From Ophiobolus disseminans (lineage: Eukaryota > Ascomycota > Dothideomycetes > Pleosporales > Phaeosphaeriaceae): 64,000 nucleotides of DNA. The notes beneath the pieces were generated by a model. That model saw nothing but the letters and a program-made list of their open reading frames with translations. It searched no databases and was not told the DNA's origin. This document shows, piece by piece, positions 44,203 through 56,196 of the stretch (its first letter is position 1; the number at the start of each line of letters is the position of its first letter). The translations under genes were made by a program, and so were the position numbers. The stretch lies in NCBI GenBank assembly GCA_010093685.1, contig MU006253.1, positions 1-64,000 on the forward strand. The letters run 5' to 3'.

Positions 44203-44598
44203 TTACCTGCCGTGAAATGTGGGGTTATCATGCGACTGCGGCATGATGAACGGATTGACAGAGTTATCCGCCATGCCTTTTCCTGGCCACACTGCGCACC
44301 TCCAGCTCAGGCGTCCTGCAATTATTACACATGGTTCGATTGAGGGTCTAGAGCTGCTCATACGGTTCCCAAGACAAACGATCACCGGTGTGTAGGGTTG
44401 TACGAGACAATGGACGCACAGAGCTACAAAAGTGAGGATTTGAGTTGCAAAACTGATCAGAGTCGGCTTCGTATACAAATTATCCGGAAACGAGGCGTAC
44501 TGGCAGCCGACGATTGAGGCGGAGTCCAGCGATAATGGATCGATTAATGTACGTTCATATGTGAGGAAATTGATCAGAGAACACGATGAGTGGATCTT
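44203..44598 (-). pseudogene. Possible membrane-protein remnant
   Basis: The frame reads TLIDPLSLDSASIVGCQYAS and then a hydrophobic span (ISFATQILTFVALCVHCLV) before a polar end and a stop at 44203. It opens just after a TAG with no ATG. The composition is coding-like and suggests a fragment of a multi-pass fungal membrane protein, but neither end continues. Low confidence. Confidence 0.2.
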
Positions 44599-45669
44599 CT
44601 AATACTCTGCACTCATCTACTCCTTCTCGAACATGCGCGGTTAGACCAACCGGCGGCTCGCGGCCTTGCTAATCCCTGCTTAAATCTGCAGGGTGATCGG
44701 GATTGGCGTGCCCGCTTTTTTCAGATCGCATATTACCCAATTAAGCGACCCGTTGATGAGCGCCGATATTGGTCAACAAATTGCAGTAGACCAGATCGAG
44801 GCCTGGTCTGTAAGCACAACTACCCTGGATGTCGGGATTTTAGATGGGACTCTGGCGAACAGCTTGGCTACAGCATTCTTACGGACACAACTCGAGACTG
44901 GATTCTATCACCTGACCATCGAAATGTCACTTTGGCGGCGCCATATTACGCTCCCTTGTCGAAGTTATTTTAGGTTTCGACGACGGGGAAGCGAATGCAT
45001 GCAGGTCCCGAGGCAGTTCTGCGGGGGATATGCAATTAACCTTCCAGCGAAGCTTTTCGTATCCGCACTCTAATTCTTTGTTCCGTCATGCTCGGCCCCT
45101 AAACGCGCCACGACAAGAAGGCAAAAGTTTCCGCGGACCGCGGTTACCAATGGCGATCACTATTTCTGCTGGAAATATAGGAGGGTGGGAGATGTCGGCA
45201 AGGATAGCCAGAATGGCGTTTCATGCTTGGGTCTCTGGTACGTCTCGGCCACATTCTCGTATTTGCCATTTGAGGCAGGTCAAGACTGCGACTGGAACAT
45301 GTCACTCAATATGGCCTATGCAATGAACACCCAAATAACCCGGTACTGACATTATCATATCGTGGTCTTAATACCGGACAGCGTGCCAATGGCTAAGATT
45401 AGCAGCGGTCTAGCCGCAAACGATGTCACGATGGTTCGTACTGCTATACTGCCATGACGAGCAATAGTCTGGAGAAGTGGCCAGACAGTCTCAAGTATGA
45501 GGATCTACACTAATAGATTGACGATCGAACTTGGTCAGTGGAGTATAAAGCTGGTCTTTCCCCCCTTCTGTTGTTGATCATCTCAGATCATCACCAGCAT
45601 CCTTTCCCAGCATCTTACCAATCATCACTCACGCAGTTCATTACCACTACTAGTCTAAAACTTCTCAAA
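44599..45669. other. Spacer upstream of the DUF4360-like gene
   Basis: Overlapping open frames near 44.6-45.1 kb on the plus strand are of similar quality in two phases, so neither is accepted. The last 130 bases are the leader of the gene at 45670. Confidence 0.35.
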
Positions 45670-46582
45670 ATGCATTCCAAGATCGCCGCCCTCCTGCTCC
45701 CGGTCCTCGCCGCAGCCTACCCACAGGCGTCCGCGCCAGTCCCTGAGCAGATCACCATTGTCGACACCACCTACTCAGGCAACGGCTGCCCTCAAGGCTC
45801 CGTTTCCACTTCCACCTCTGATGACAAGACCGTAAGTCCCCTTCATCAATGCAATCAATCCACCATTCTCAGTAATGGAAGAAAATCCACATGCCTGACC
45901 CCTACACCTTGGAGCTACCAAGACGCCACACAGGCTTCACGGTGAGAGACCTTTTACTCACAAAACCAACAGGTTATTACTTACGGCTTCGATAAATTCC
46001 AGACGTACATCGGCCCCGGCACCACCCCCGCAGACCGCTCCAAGAACTGCCAGTTGCACTTGAACCTCAAGTACCCAGGTGGCTTCCAGTACGCCGTCGT
46101 TGACGCCACGTACCACGGCTGGGCGCGTCTCGACGACGGTGTGACAGGGAGCTTCATCACGACATACTACTTCTCGCAGGACGCCGGCAAGACCGTAAGT
46201 CCCCGCGCCCTTCCAAACCCCCTTTCCACCTCATTCCGTGTCCTAACCATCCCTGCAGCAAACCACGCGCTCCTCCTTCCAGGGCGGCGGCCCCCTCCTC
46301 AACGGCCAAGTCTACACCAAGCAAGACAGCGTCGAGACAACCGCAACCATCTGGTCCCCTTGCGGCAGCAACGGCATCCTCAACATCAACAACCGCATCT
46401 CGCTCACCAACAAAAAGGCCGAGCAGGCCGGCGAGCTGTCCAACGACGACGCGACTGTCGCTTTCACCCAGCAGCTGCATGTTGCGTGGAGGAAGTGCAC
46501 GCCTGGATCTGGCGCGGGATCTGGTGGCGATAACACTATTGGTATTGGAAACCCGAGCTCGGATGTTGTTATCGGGCATTAG
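45670..46582 (+). CDS. Secreted DUF4360-like protein
   Basis: Three exons, 45670-45831, 45973-46194 and 46259-46582, all in phase 0, give 235 residues. Start 45670 (MHSKIAALLLPVLAAAYPQA) provides a signal peptide; the frame's earlier codons lie in the leader. The mature part begins with SGNGCPQGSVSTSTSDD and runs through TYGFDKFQTYIGPGTTPADRS, NCQLHLNLKYPGGFQY and VDATYHGWARLDDGVTGS, which is the pattern of DUF4360 secreted proteins (Gly/Cys start, GFD.F and NC.L blocks). The end is a flexible Gly/Ser tail. Function of the family is unknown; members are abundant extracellular proteins of ascomycetes. Both donors share the same sequence context (AAGACC then GTAAGTCCCC). Confidence 0.78.
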
Positions 46583-47229
46583 AGTTTGAGTAGTGGGTAG
46601 TGGTAGTGCAGAGGAGGGAAAGGTGGGTGGGAAAGGATGCATTGTAAATAGCTGAACGGTTTTGGTTTTGAGATGAATCTATGCATATTTTTGTACGTGA
46701 TCGTCTCTGGGTGTGATGACCGCACTTGACAACATTTAACCAACAAAGTTATGGACTGGAATGCTTCACCTCAAGCTGTTTACAGCATTTGCTAAAATGT
46801 TGATTGCCACAGTGTAGCATCTTCAATTCCCGTTGACCCTGGATGTTAACGCGTAATCACATTTCACTCGCCATGTACGACGTTGATTCAGTCGAGTGAC
46901 ACAGATGCGCAAAATGACCAGACATGGAGGAGCAAGCGCGTGCAGGAAATGACATGCATTGAAATGATTGGTACCCAAATATTCGCTGTAAGAGATACTA
47001 ACAATAGCGCAAACCGATCCCTTGCGCCGGGCATGCAGATCCATGCAGCCACATGTACAACCGCATCCGAACTTCACTTGCTTCCCCTATGTTGTACAAA
47101 GCACCCAGAGACGTACAAGAAGCCAAAATATCAACACACATCGTACAAGTTGCCACCCAAATGAAACCGTTGAACGTGGCAACATTGCCCCTTCCCCACC
47201 ACGAGAGATGGTTACATCAGCGCCTCTCT
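46583..47229. other. Convergent intergenic region
   Basis: Lies between the 3' ends of the DUF4360-like and velvet-domain genes. Nothing supported. Confidence 0.45.
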
Positions 47230-48225
47230 TCAGCGAGACATGCGTCTATCCTGGATGGTGCGGAGAACCTCGAGCCATCCGCCGTCATCAACATCGGAGC
47301 TCCCTTCTCCTAGAAATGGAACGGAAAAGATCAGGAAACCGAGAAAAACTTAGTATGAGGCCATCATGTACTTACCATTATAATTATATGAAGCCAAGTT
47401 GGTCGATGGTCCAGCTCCTCCCACGACAACCAAGTTGCTGTCTACCACTTGCACCGACGAGCCATTGCCCGCAGACGATACCGGTTGTTCCGAGGCCGAG
47501 TTACGGATGCGAATCAATGTGATGCGGATGCGATAGGTACCCGCTTGTCGGATGATGAGGTCGGGGAAACGCATGTAGCCCACGCCATTGGGGTCGGCCA
47601 TATCCATTGAAGCGATGGACCCATCCGCTTCGTCGTCTGCGAATGGGTGGATTGAGTCGAAACGCCGACCGACGAGCAGGGTGTTGAGTACAGATGGATC
47701 TGCAGGAGCTGCAGAATTGCCGGGAATCAGTGTAGCAACGGCGACAAGGTTGGCGGAATCGGCGACGGCATCTTCAGGGTCTGCATTGGTGGTCCGTAAC
47801 CGCACAACGATGGATCCGGTGAGTGCTTGGCCGACACGTGCGCTCCGAGGCGGCTGGACCACGATGTCCATTGCGTAACGAATGTCCTCTGGTGAGAACG
47901 AATGGCGATCTGATCTTGATCGTCCCGAGGGTCGAGTAGAGGGCCTTGATCGGACAGATCTGCTACCTAGCGCCCTGGGTCTTGCAACGTCAGCCATGGA
48001 TGAGGTGGCTCCGTTGACTTGGTTGGCTGTTTCTCCGTTGAGTAACTCTGCAATACGAGCTGAACGTCTCAGTGAAGCGTGGCTGCGGCTGCGTTGTGAG
48101 GTGGTACTGCGAGACGTGGATCTAACCCCGGTTGGTGATGGTGGATGTGATCTGTTTCCTCTGCGTGATGCGCCCCGGGTGGGATTCGAATGTCTACCTC
48201 GTCCTCGTCGTGGGCCCCTTTGCAT
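47230..48225 (-). CDS. Velvet-domain regulatory protein
   Basis: Two exons, 48225-47376 and 47309-47230, encode 309 residues; the intron (GTAAGTAC to TTTCTAG) restores an ending DDGGWLEVLRTIQDRRMSR. Start 48225 (MQRGPRRGRGRHSN) begins an Arg/Ser-rich, RG-containing disordered region that looks like a nuclear localisation segment. The velvet fold follows: MDIVVQPPRSARVGQALTGS, a long strand-rich middle, then GYMRFPDLIIRQAGTYRIRITL, the family hallmark (F-P-D-L plus Q-x-G-x-Y-R). Velvet proteins bind DNA as homo- or heterodimers and control sporulation and secondary metabolism. The domain appears with a short inserted loop and none of the VeA, VelB or VosA flanking signatures is clear, so the subclass is uncertain (VelC-like or a lineage paralogue). 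Confidence 0.78.
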
Positions 48226-51200
48226 CTGATGAAGGATAGACCTGGGACTGTTTAGTAAAGTTTCATAGGCTATGTGCTCGGGCAATCTCAGCTGTGCTGT
48301 TATGCCGACGGTATAATGAAAAGTGTTTAGGCGGAGAAGGATGGACAAAGCGAAAGACGAAGTGTTGATGGAAACATGAAGCAGCGCTGCAGCAGCTACT
48401 AATGTACTGCACCCAAGTCAGGCAAAGATTCGGATGCGATGTGTAGGAAATGAAGTCAAGCCGCGAGTCAGATGGCTTATCAAAGCTCCTCCATGGCCCG
48501 TATGCTATTGCCCTCCAAGACGATGGACAGTACATCTCTAGCTGGTGCACCTGAGGCCGACACTCAGACCCTTTAATCTCATATACGTAGAGCGTAGTGC
48601 GAGATGGTGCCAATCAGCCATATCGAGAGAAATATAGGGTGAGGTGAGGTTCAGAGTGCCTCTCCCTGCCGGGCCCAGCGCTGGTGCGCCCCACAAGACA
48701 TCGGGCTAGCGTTGAGGGTCGGTCCATGATTGGCCCTGGATGCAGCCCTCAGGCTAAAGAGCGAGAGGGCAGCCATGCGCGGAATCATGGAAGACACAGA
48801 GATGGCGAGGAGAAGGCGGCAGTAAGACAGAAATGCAGAGAAAGGGTGTGAAGGGCATGGAGCATGTGGTGTTGCAGGTTGGGGTGCGTGCTGCAGCGGT
48901 TGTGCGTCACAGGACCCGGCGAGGCAGGCACGCCATGTGGAGGACAGGGATGCGGAATGGAAGGGCAGGAACGGGCGGCGAAGCGAAATTGTGCTGCTCA
49001 CCTTCGTGCTCGTCACACTCCGTCGGAAATGGCAGGCGCGCCGTGTCGTGCCTTCGTTCTTGTTCTGGTGGCTGCACGACAAACCTCACTTCCCGCCGAT
49101 GTGGGTGGAGATGCCCAACGAGCTGGACGGCCGGCGATGCGAGCAGTAAATGGCGCGCTCGTGGTCGCCAAGTGCCGTGATGGTATTGCCCGGGAAGGCG
49201 CTTCCTCGGGGCCTCGTGCTGGCGCCGGCTTGAGTTGACGTCCTACACTCCCGCCGGTATATTAGCTATGCTTTGCCCTCCACTGCAGTCCCGCTGTGCC
49301 ATCCTCCGCCCATGGCCGGCCTGGCAGCATGAACTCTGAGGACAACCCAACGGCGGACACCTTCTGGGCCTCTGGGGGACGACCGAGCTCTTCTGACATA
49401 CCTTGTCAACAGCCTGCTGTCACGACGCTGGATGCGACCCTATGCGCGCAGGTGGGCTAACCTGAAGGCACGCTTCGGAAATGCTGTGAACCGATGACGA
49501 TGGGGAAATGGAGCCTGTCTCAGTTGATGAAGGAGTCTTGAGCCAATGCCTTCGAGCCGTGTGCGGCAGAACGCTTCATGCACCTGGATGGCCATCATGG
49601 AGACGGTGAGTAGCCCGTCTTATACACTCGTTCCTGTTGCAGGTATCCAGACGGCGTTCCCCTTCCTGGAGCGGATTGCAGCTTCTATCACCAGCACGCC
49701 GCCATCCGCTATTGGGTTGAACACTGTCTTCCTCTTTTCGACAGTGCCCCCGCCTACTTTGCACCGTTCAAGCAGCACATGTGGATCAGAGGGGCGATCC
49801 GTCGTCCTGCCACCGCCCCTGTTCCCTGCTCGGGTCAGTTGAACATCGCTGCAAAAGACTGCCAGACGAGAAGAATTGGTGGCCCTGGCGTCCGCCTTCC
49901 CAAGCACAAGCGGCTGATCAGCGACAGCCACAGGTCCGATCCAAGGAACAGGCATACTTAAGTTGTCATGGAGCCTTTCTGCGGCTTGCAACCTAATCAG
50001 GCCTGCAATGGCAACCAAACCCGATTTGTGCGACGCATGGGGCTGCAGATGCGGCGTTTCCATTGGCCTAAAAAGCAACGCTACTCGCATCAAATACATT
50101 TCAAAGTCATCATCCACGCCGCCTCGCCAACGCCCCGTTGAAAGCTACGTCTAACTCTAACAGATTAATCTACCTTGTGAGATCGTAGAATCCTTCACTT
50201 GATGAATAGTGCAATCAGACCGAGATTCTCCGTGTCCGGCTCACCAAAGGTCAGCGCTATCTTGCGAGTCGACCCTAGCTTGACGGGCGGCTGCTTGCAG
50301 AGACTGCTGAAAATGCACGCTATCCAAACGGTCGAAGTATCTTACAACATTGCCTTGGATGCTTGGCAGATTCTTTGGACAGGGACGCCAGATCATGCAT
50401 CCTTTCGGCTTCACTTACCGTCCCCGCCTGATTGGACTTTGGAGAGGGGCCGTGGGAAGAAGAAACTCCAGGTCTTCGTCGCGACCAGCTTGCGCCACAA
50501 TCTAATCACGATGTAGCAGGCTTTCTTGGCCTCTCATTTGTGCAATAGTACTATCAAGAAGTCATTCCTCAAGTCAGGCCTACTCTCATTCCAATAATAG
50601 GTCCCAGGCCAGGCTCCTCATCAGGAAGCCCACGACACCCTCGAAGTGCCCACGTACGCTTGACCTGCTGCCAATTGGGTCGTCCACGCTAGCACTGCGC
50701 CTGTTCCAATGCAACAAGCGTTCTACTCTTAACTGCCTGCAATGATCTGGTGGCCTACCGCATTCGATTATTATTGCGCTCAGAGAGCTCGTATCGGTCC
50801 CAGACCGAATCTGAACCATGCTTTTGCGGAAGCTCAGCCTTGTGCCGGCTACCAACCGAATGGCTGGGCCTCTTACACCTCCACGCGGCGCCGAGCGCCT
50901 GGTCTATCCTTGACATGTCTATCCCTCAAGACAAGACCTCGCCGATCATCATAAATTTGTCTCGCTCCTCCTTCTGCATTCATAGTGACCTGCAGGATTT
51001 TCGCTTGTTCTTGCTAGCTCAGCACTGCCCGCATCCGAACAGCTCTACACTAGCCGCCCGTCATCGATTGGTATATCAGTCTGAGGCCGAAGTCTCCAGG
51101 ACAGTACACGTCTATGTATATGTCGAGGGCAACCGCGTGCAGCATCAGAAAATCTGTTGAACCGACATATTCAACATATAGGCAAACCGTGAACTATCAT

Positions 51201-53326
51201 CCTCAGCTTCTGGTCGGACTCAGCTACCTGCATACATTTTTAGCGACCCCAGCCAGAGTTGACCGACACCGGTCGGAACTCAGGAAAACATGATTCAGGT
51301 ACTGTGTCATGGGCGGGTCAGCTTCCGTCCTGGATTGACCCACCTGACGAGGGACCCTTTCGGGAAACTGTTTCAGATTAGAGGACCTACCAAAGTCGAC
51401 TTCGCCTGCGTCATTTCCACTTGCGGAGCATTAGCATGTCATCCATATCGCCGGGTTGCCGCCGTGTTACACTACACCTCGCCCATGCGAATTTGTCTTG
51501 TATTGTCAAGGCGTACGGAGATCACGGGGTAGCACATCGACGTGCACCCACAATTTCGTGGCCCATGCTAAAGATGCCGTAGGTCGTTCCAATACCTCGG
51601 GATGTACGTGCGCTTACGCCTCAGATCCCAGGAACGTACAGTTGGAACCTGTCTTGTAGTTGGCGCGAAAGTCGCGTGCGCCATTCTTCACCATTGGCGT
51701 GGGTGTCAGTCACAGAGCCTTTGCTGTATGCAGGGCATTCAAAACGTTTGCAGATCACCCGCCACGGGCTCAACATTTTGGATGATGGAACTAGTAGGCG
51801 CGATTTCTTCGTTTACGTCTAGAACGCCTTGGAACACAGTTGTTGGTCTTTTACAGAGCTCTTGCCCCGCCAGAACGACACTCGAAGCCTCAAACAAGCG
51901 CGTACTTTGTCTTTACTGAATTCCGAGCAACATTTGGCCTCCTCTCCTAGTTATGTTTGAGACTGACCACCACGAAGCAACTGATGATGCTGCAGTATCA
52001 GTACCCGCTCGATCTTCGCCTTTATACTTCCCTTTCGACCTAAACGCATTCCACATCGCAAGTATCAATATCGCCTTCGGTCACCTGTCACGTCCATGTA
52101 CCTCGAGATCCTTGTCTCGCTTTACGCCATGGTGTTGTACAAATCTCATTAGCTCGTAGACTACCAAGCGCCTCGATCGTCCCGGCCGATGGCAAATCTT
52201 CCGCACCAAACATCACTATTGAAAGGCCCAAATAAAACTCTCGGAGCTCACTGAAAGGGTAGGAGACAGGGGCTTTTCCCTGTTTGGGTTACCTGTGGGC
52301 AGCTCGACTTACAATTTGGCTTGGCAGTGACGCCGAACATCTCGTTCCCGTTCAGGAACTAGCACTCATTGGGGATCATATGGCATCAGCGTCAAAGACA
52401 CAAACAATATGATTTCGAACTCGCTTCAATTCGGTGCATGACGTCGGATGTGGTTCGCTTTCGGCGTTGCTATCTGACACCAGCAGGCTATCCCTACACC
52501 GTTAACTTGCGAACAGCGGATCTTGCCGTTCGATCCCCAAGGAGATGTATATCATATATGTTCCAACTAGTTCTGCTATGATCTTCTTTCTCATTACGTC
52601 CTGTTCAATCGATGACGTCTCTGAGTGTACAAATTGAACTGCTTTCCATTCCATCGCTTATCTGGAGCTCTCAGACGAATCCGTGATCACCGGACATGCA
52701 GATGTACATGTTCAGCCCTACTTCTAGTGTGCGAGAATGCGAAAAAGACATGACAACGTTTGAATTTAAAGACACGGACGACGAGCCTGGTGCGCATCAC
52801 CAAGAAAAAGGCTTACGGAGAGGAACACAATACAAGGGGCTAGATATACCCAAATACTCAAAAGTTTGCCATAACCCTCCGAAAATAATGCGACTCCCTC
52901 CCCGACCCATCATCACTCCCACAAGTACGACTACATGTCACCTCCCGGGCATCCGACGCCGTACTCACGCGGCCCATGTGGGCGGCCCTATTGGGCAATA
53001 TTGGACTGTCGTAGCATGTATAACACGGCATGACTCGACGTGTCGGGGCGCATCAACGGCGGCGGAGTAATTATCCCGACTTCATGCCGTGCGCTCTTCC
53101 GGCGGCGAAGTGCAGATTGAACACAAGCACGAGCACGCTCAGGTCTCAGGCTGGATGGATGCGCATGACGGATTGATGAGCGTGGACATGACACGTTATC
53201 GTGCGGAGAGGGGGGAGTGGAGCAGAGCCGCGTTGTGGTACATGGAGAGGGTACGGGATGGGGCGGTGTGGGAGTAGTGTTCTGGACTTTTTGAGACGGA
53301 TAGCGACGACGGTGATGGGTGGTTAG
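48226..53326. other. Long gene-poor region
   Basis: More than 5 kb in which no open frame carries a recognisable domain, signal peptide with continuation, or a convincing exon chain. Frames at 49620-50117 (minus), 50199-50516 (plus) and 50586-50855 (minus) have fair composition but no further support. It may contain decayed genes or lineage-specific RNA; no repeat or transposon ends were recognised by eye. Confidence 0.4.
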
Positions 53327-53479
53327 ATGAAGGAAGTGCCGCACGTGAGGGGGGTGATGAAATGTCTCCACCTGTCGAGAAGATGCAGCCTCGGCTTGGC
53401 GGCGTGCCCCTCCAAATTTTTGGTATTAGCGTGTTTGCTGCGATTGACGCATAGTAGAGCTCCCACAGCGCGAAGTGGC

Positions 53480-55849
53480 ATGCACAAAAGTCTTGCGCCC
53501 GGCAGTGCTAACTTCTTCGCTTCTCTGGTGAGGCCGCTGGCGACCGATTGCCCTTCTTTGACTCACACACGGCTTGCGGGAAGAGTCAGCACTCTTCGAA
53601 GACTCACCCCTCGTGCAACAGTCACCACCCCGCCATTGCGCCCATACACACCGAGACACCCATTGCGACAGACACAGAACATACAACGCGACACCAAACA
53701 TCGCAAGCCCCTACAATCAACACCCACACGCCGGCACTATTCGCAGATCGACCAGACGCCCTTCAAGCCCTTCCGCTTCCTCGACGCGTCGGCGCGCTCA
53801 GCAGTCACCATGGAGGACCTCACCACCACGCTAATCACACTTGGGCTCGACACGGTCCCGCAGGAACCAAACACATATCCCGCCCTCAACCCCTTCGACA
53901 TCTACCGAAGTCACATCACAGAGCTACTTGCAGGCGTATCCGGCGTAGACAAGAAGGTCATAATCCAGACACTGTCATGGACAGCGAAGCCAGAGCACGG
54001 CGACCTGCAATTGGCCGTCCCCGCGCTGCGCGTCAAGAAGAAGCCGGATGAGATGAAGGCGTGGGCGCAGGAGCTGGCCGACAAGTTCCCCGAGTCGCCG
54101 CTGGTCAAGAAGCCCATTGTCACGGGCACGGCGCTAGGCTTCTTCTTCAAGCCCGAGCCGCTCACATCGCTTGTCGTGCCCATGGTGCTCAAGTCCGGCC
54201 CGGCATACGGCTTCAACAAGAATCTGGGCCTCCGAAATTCTCTCGACCTCTCGTCAGGCGCGAAGAAGATGATCGTCGAGTTCAGCTCGCCCAACATCGC
54301 GAAGCCCTTCCATGCCGGCCACTTGCGAAGCACAATCATCGGCGGCTTCCTCGCGAATCTGTACGAGGGTGCCGGCTGGGACGTCATCCGTATGAACTAC
54401 CTCGGCGACTGGGGAAAGCAGTACGGTGTGCTGGCGATTGGCTTCGACTTCTTCGGCAACGAGGAGGAGCTTGTCAAGAACCCCATTGGCCACCTCTACG
54501 ACATATACGTCAAGGTCAGCACCATACAGCACGACGAGGCTGAGCAGGTAAAGGTGCTGAAGGCTGAGGTCGCCAAGCTGAAAGAGGAGGGCAAGGACGC
54601 GTCCGAGCAGGAGGCTAAGATTCACAAGATCACGACGGAGGGCATTGATGAGCAGGCGCGAAAGTATTTCAAGGGCATGGTCGATGGCGAACCCAAGGCG
54701 CTCGGCATCTGGAAGCGCTTCAGGGATCTGTCGATTGAGAAGTACAAGCAGACATACGCTCGGCTGAACATCAGGTACGACGACTACAGCGGAGAGTCGC
54801 AGGTCAAGGACGAGAGTATGGATCTGGCGGCGAAGATCATGTGGGAGAAGAAGGTGTGCGAAGACTCGGAAGGCGCCGTCATTGTCGACCTCACAAAACA
54901 CTCGAAGAAGCTGGGGAAGGCGGTCGTGAAGAAGAAGGACGGCACATCACTCTACCTCACTCGAGATATTGGCGAAGCTATCCAGCGTGTGGACAAGTAC
55001 AACTTTGAGTAAGTATCTTACAGTGTGTAGAGGCTGTGACTAACCACGCGAACAGCAAGATGATCTACGTCGTCGCGTCACAGCAAGATCTGCACCTGGC
55101 CCAGCTGTTCAAGATCGAGGAGCTGATGGGTCGCAAAGACATCTCAGACAAATGCCAACACATCAACTTTGGCATGGTCCTTGGTACGTCTCTCATCTCC
55201 TACCCCCTCTACTCATCACTGACATCTCACAGGAATGTCCACCCGAAAAGGGACCGCCAAATTTCTCGACGACATCCTCCGCGACGTCGGCGAGAAAATG
55301 CACGAAGTCATGCGCAGCAACCAAACAAAATACGAACAAGTCGCCGACCCCGAGAAAACCGCAGACACACTCGGCATCTCGGCCGTCATGGTCCAAGACA
55401 TGAAAGGCAAGCGCATCAACAATTACACCTTCGACATGGACCGCATGACCTCCTTCGAAGGCGACACAGGCCCCTACCTGCAATACGCACACGCCCGCCT
55501 CTGCAGCATATACCGCAAAGCTGTTACCGCTGAGCCGGAGCTGGAAAAACTCGACTTAGCCACGGCAGACTTGTCGCTTCTTAAGGAACCACATGCTATC
55601 GATCTTGTCCGCCAATTAGCTTCGTGGCCTGACACTTTCTTGAATACGCTCAAGACACAAGAACCGACTACTGTGCTGACGTATATGTTCAAAATGGCGC
55701 ATGCGCTGAGTAGCAGCTACGACCATCTGCAGGTCGTGGGCAGTGAGCGAGACGTCATGATTGCACGGTTGGCGTTGTATGTTGCTGCGCGGCAGGTGCT
55801 GAATAATGGGATGCGTATCTTGGGGCTGAGTCCCGTGGAGAGGATGTGA
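53480..55849 (+). CDS. Arginyl-tRNA synthetase, likely both mitochondrial and cytosolic
   Basis: Three exons, first exon to 55008, then 55056-55183 and 55233-55849. From ATG 53810 the protein has 647 residues, the size of eukaryotic ArgRS. An upstream in-frame ATG at 53480 adds 110 residues rich in Arg, Ser and Thr with almost no acids (TLRRLTPRATVTTPP, TPTRRHYSQIDQ), a mitochondrial presequence. ATG 53810 has a perfect Kozak context (GTCACCATGG) while 53480 is weak (GTGGCATGC), so leaky scanning could make both forms. Class I motifs: the HIGH equivalent HAGH in AKPFHAGHLRS (about residue 168 of the short form) and the KMSKS equivalent MSTRKG (about 443). The C-terminal anticodon domain ends with the usual LGLSPVERM. 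It charges tRNA-Arg. Further in-frame ATGs exist upstream at 53327 and 53357. Confidence 0.96.
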
Positions 55850-56196
55850 GGTCGTGAAGGGTTACGGGTGTGGTTGCGAGAGACGTTGAGGGTGTGTTGG
55901 GGTGTTGAGCGGGTTCACCTGTGTGTATTACGGTTCAAAGGGAGGGTGAAAATGGAGTGTAGCTGTTTCGAGGATAGGAAAACGGTGATGTAGAGAGGAG
56001 TGTAAAAGATATGGTCTTGGGTCTTGGTGGTGATGGGATGGAAGGATTTGAGTCGACATCCACGTCTGACTGATGAACCGATGCTGCTTAAGCTACATCA
56101 GATTCTTTCTCGACTATCGCAACTGTCACGAAACAGAAGCTTTTTACCTATTTGCACAATGTGCACGTGACGTATCGCACCAGTCTCAGCTAGCTA
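55850..56196. other. Intergenic stretch
   Basis: 3' flank of the ArgRS gene; no ATG that would complete the next gene's N-terminus is obvious. Confidence 0.45.

Noticed and set aside
44590..45073. Two overlapping plus-strand frames with sensible-looking protein
   Set aside because: Both phases look equally plausible and neither has a supported start or domain.
49620..50117. Minus-strand frame of 165 codons with a TAA that could derive from CAA
   Set aside because: Composition is only fair, no domain is recognisable, and the continuation past the stop is not distinctive enough to call a pseudogene.
52988..53371. Pro/His/Arg-rich minus-strand frame upstream of ArgRS
   Set aside because: Overlaps the ArgRS promoter and its composition follows base bias rather than protein structure.
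54254..54901. 215-codon antisense frame inside the ArgRS gene
   Set aside because: Explained by the codon bias of the sense gene; no domain.
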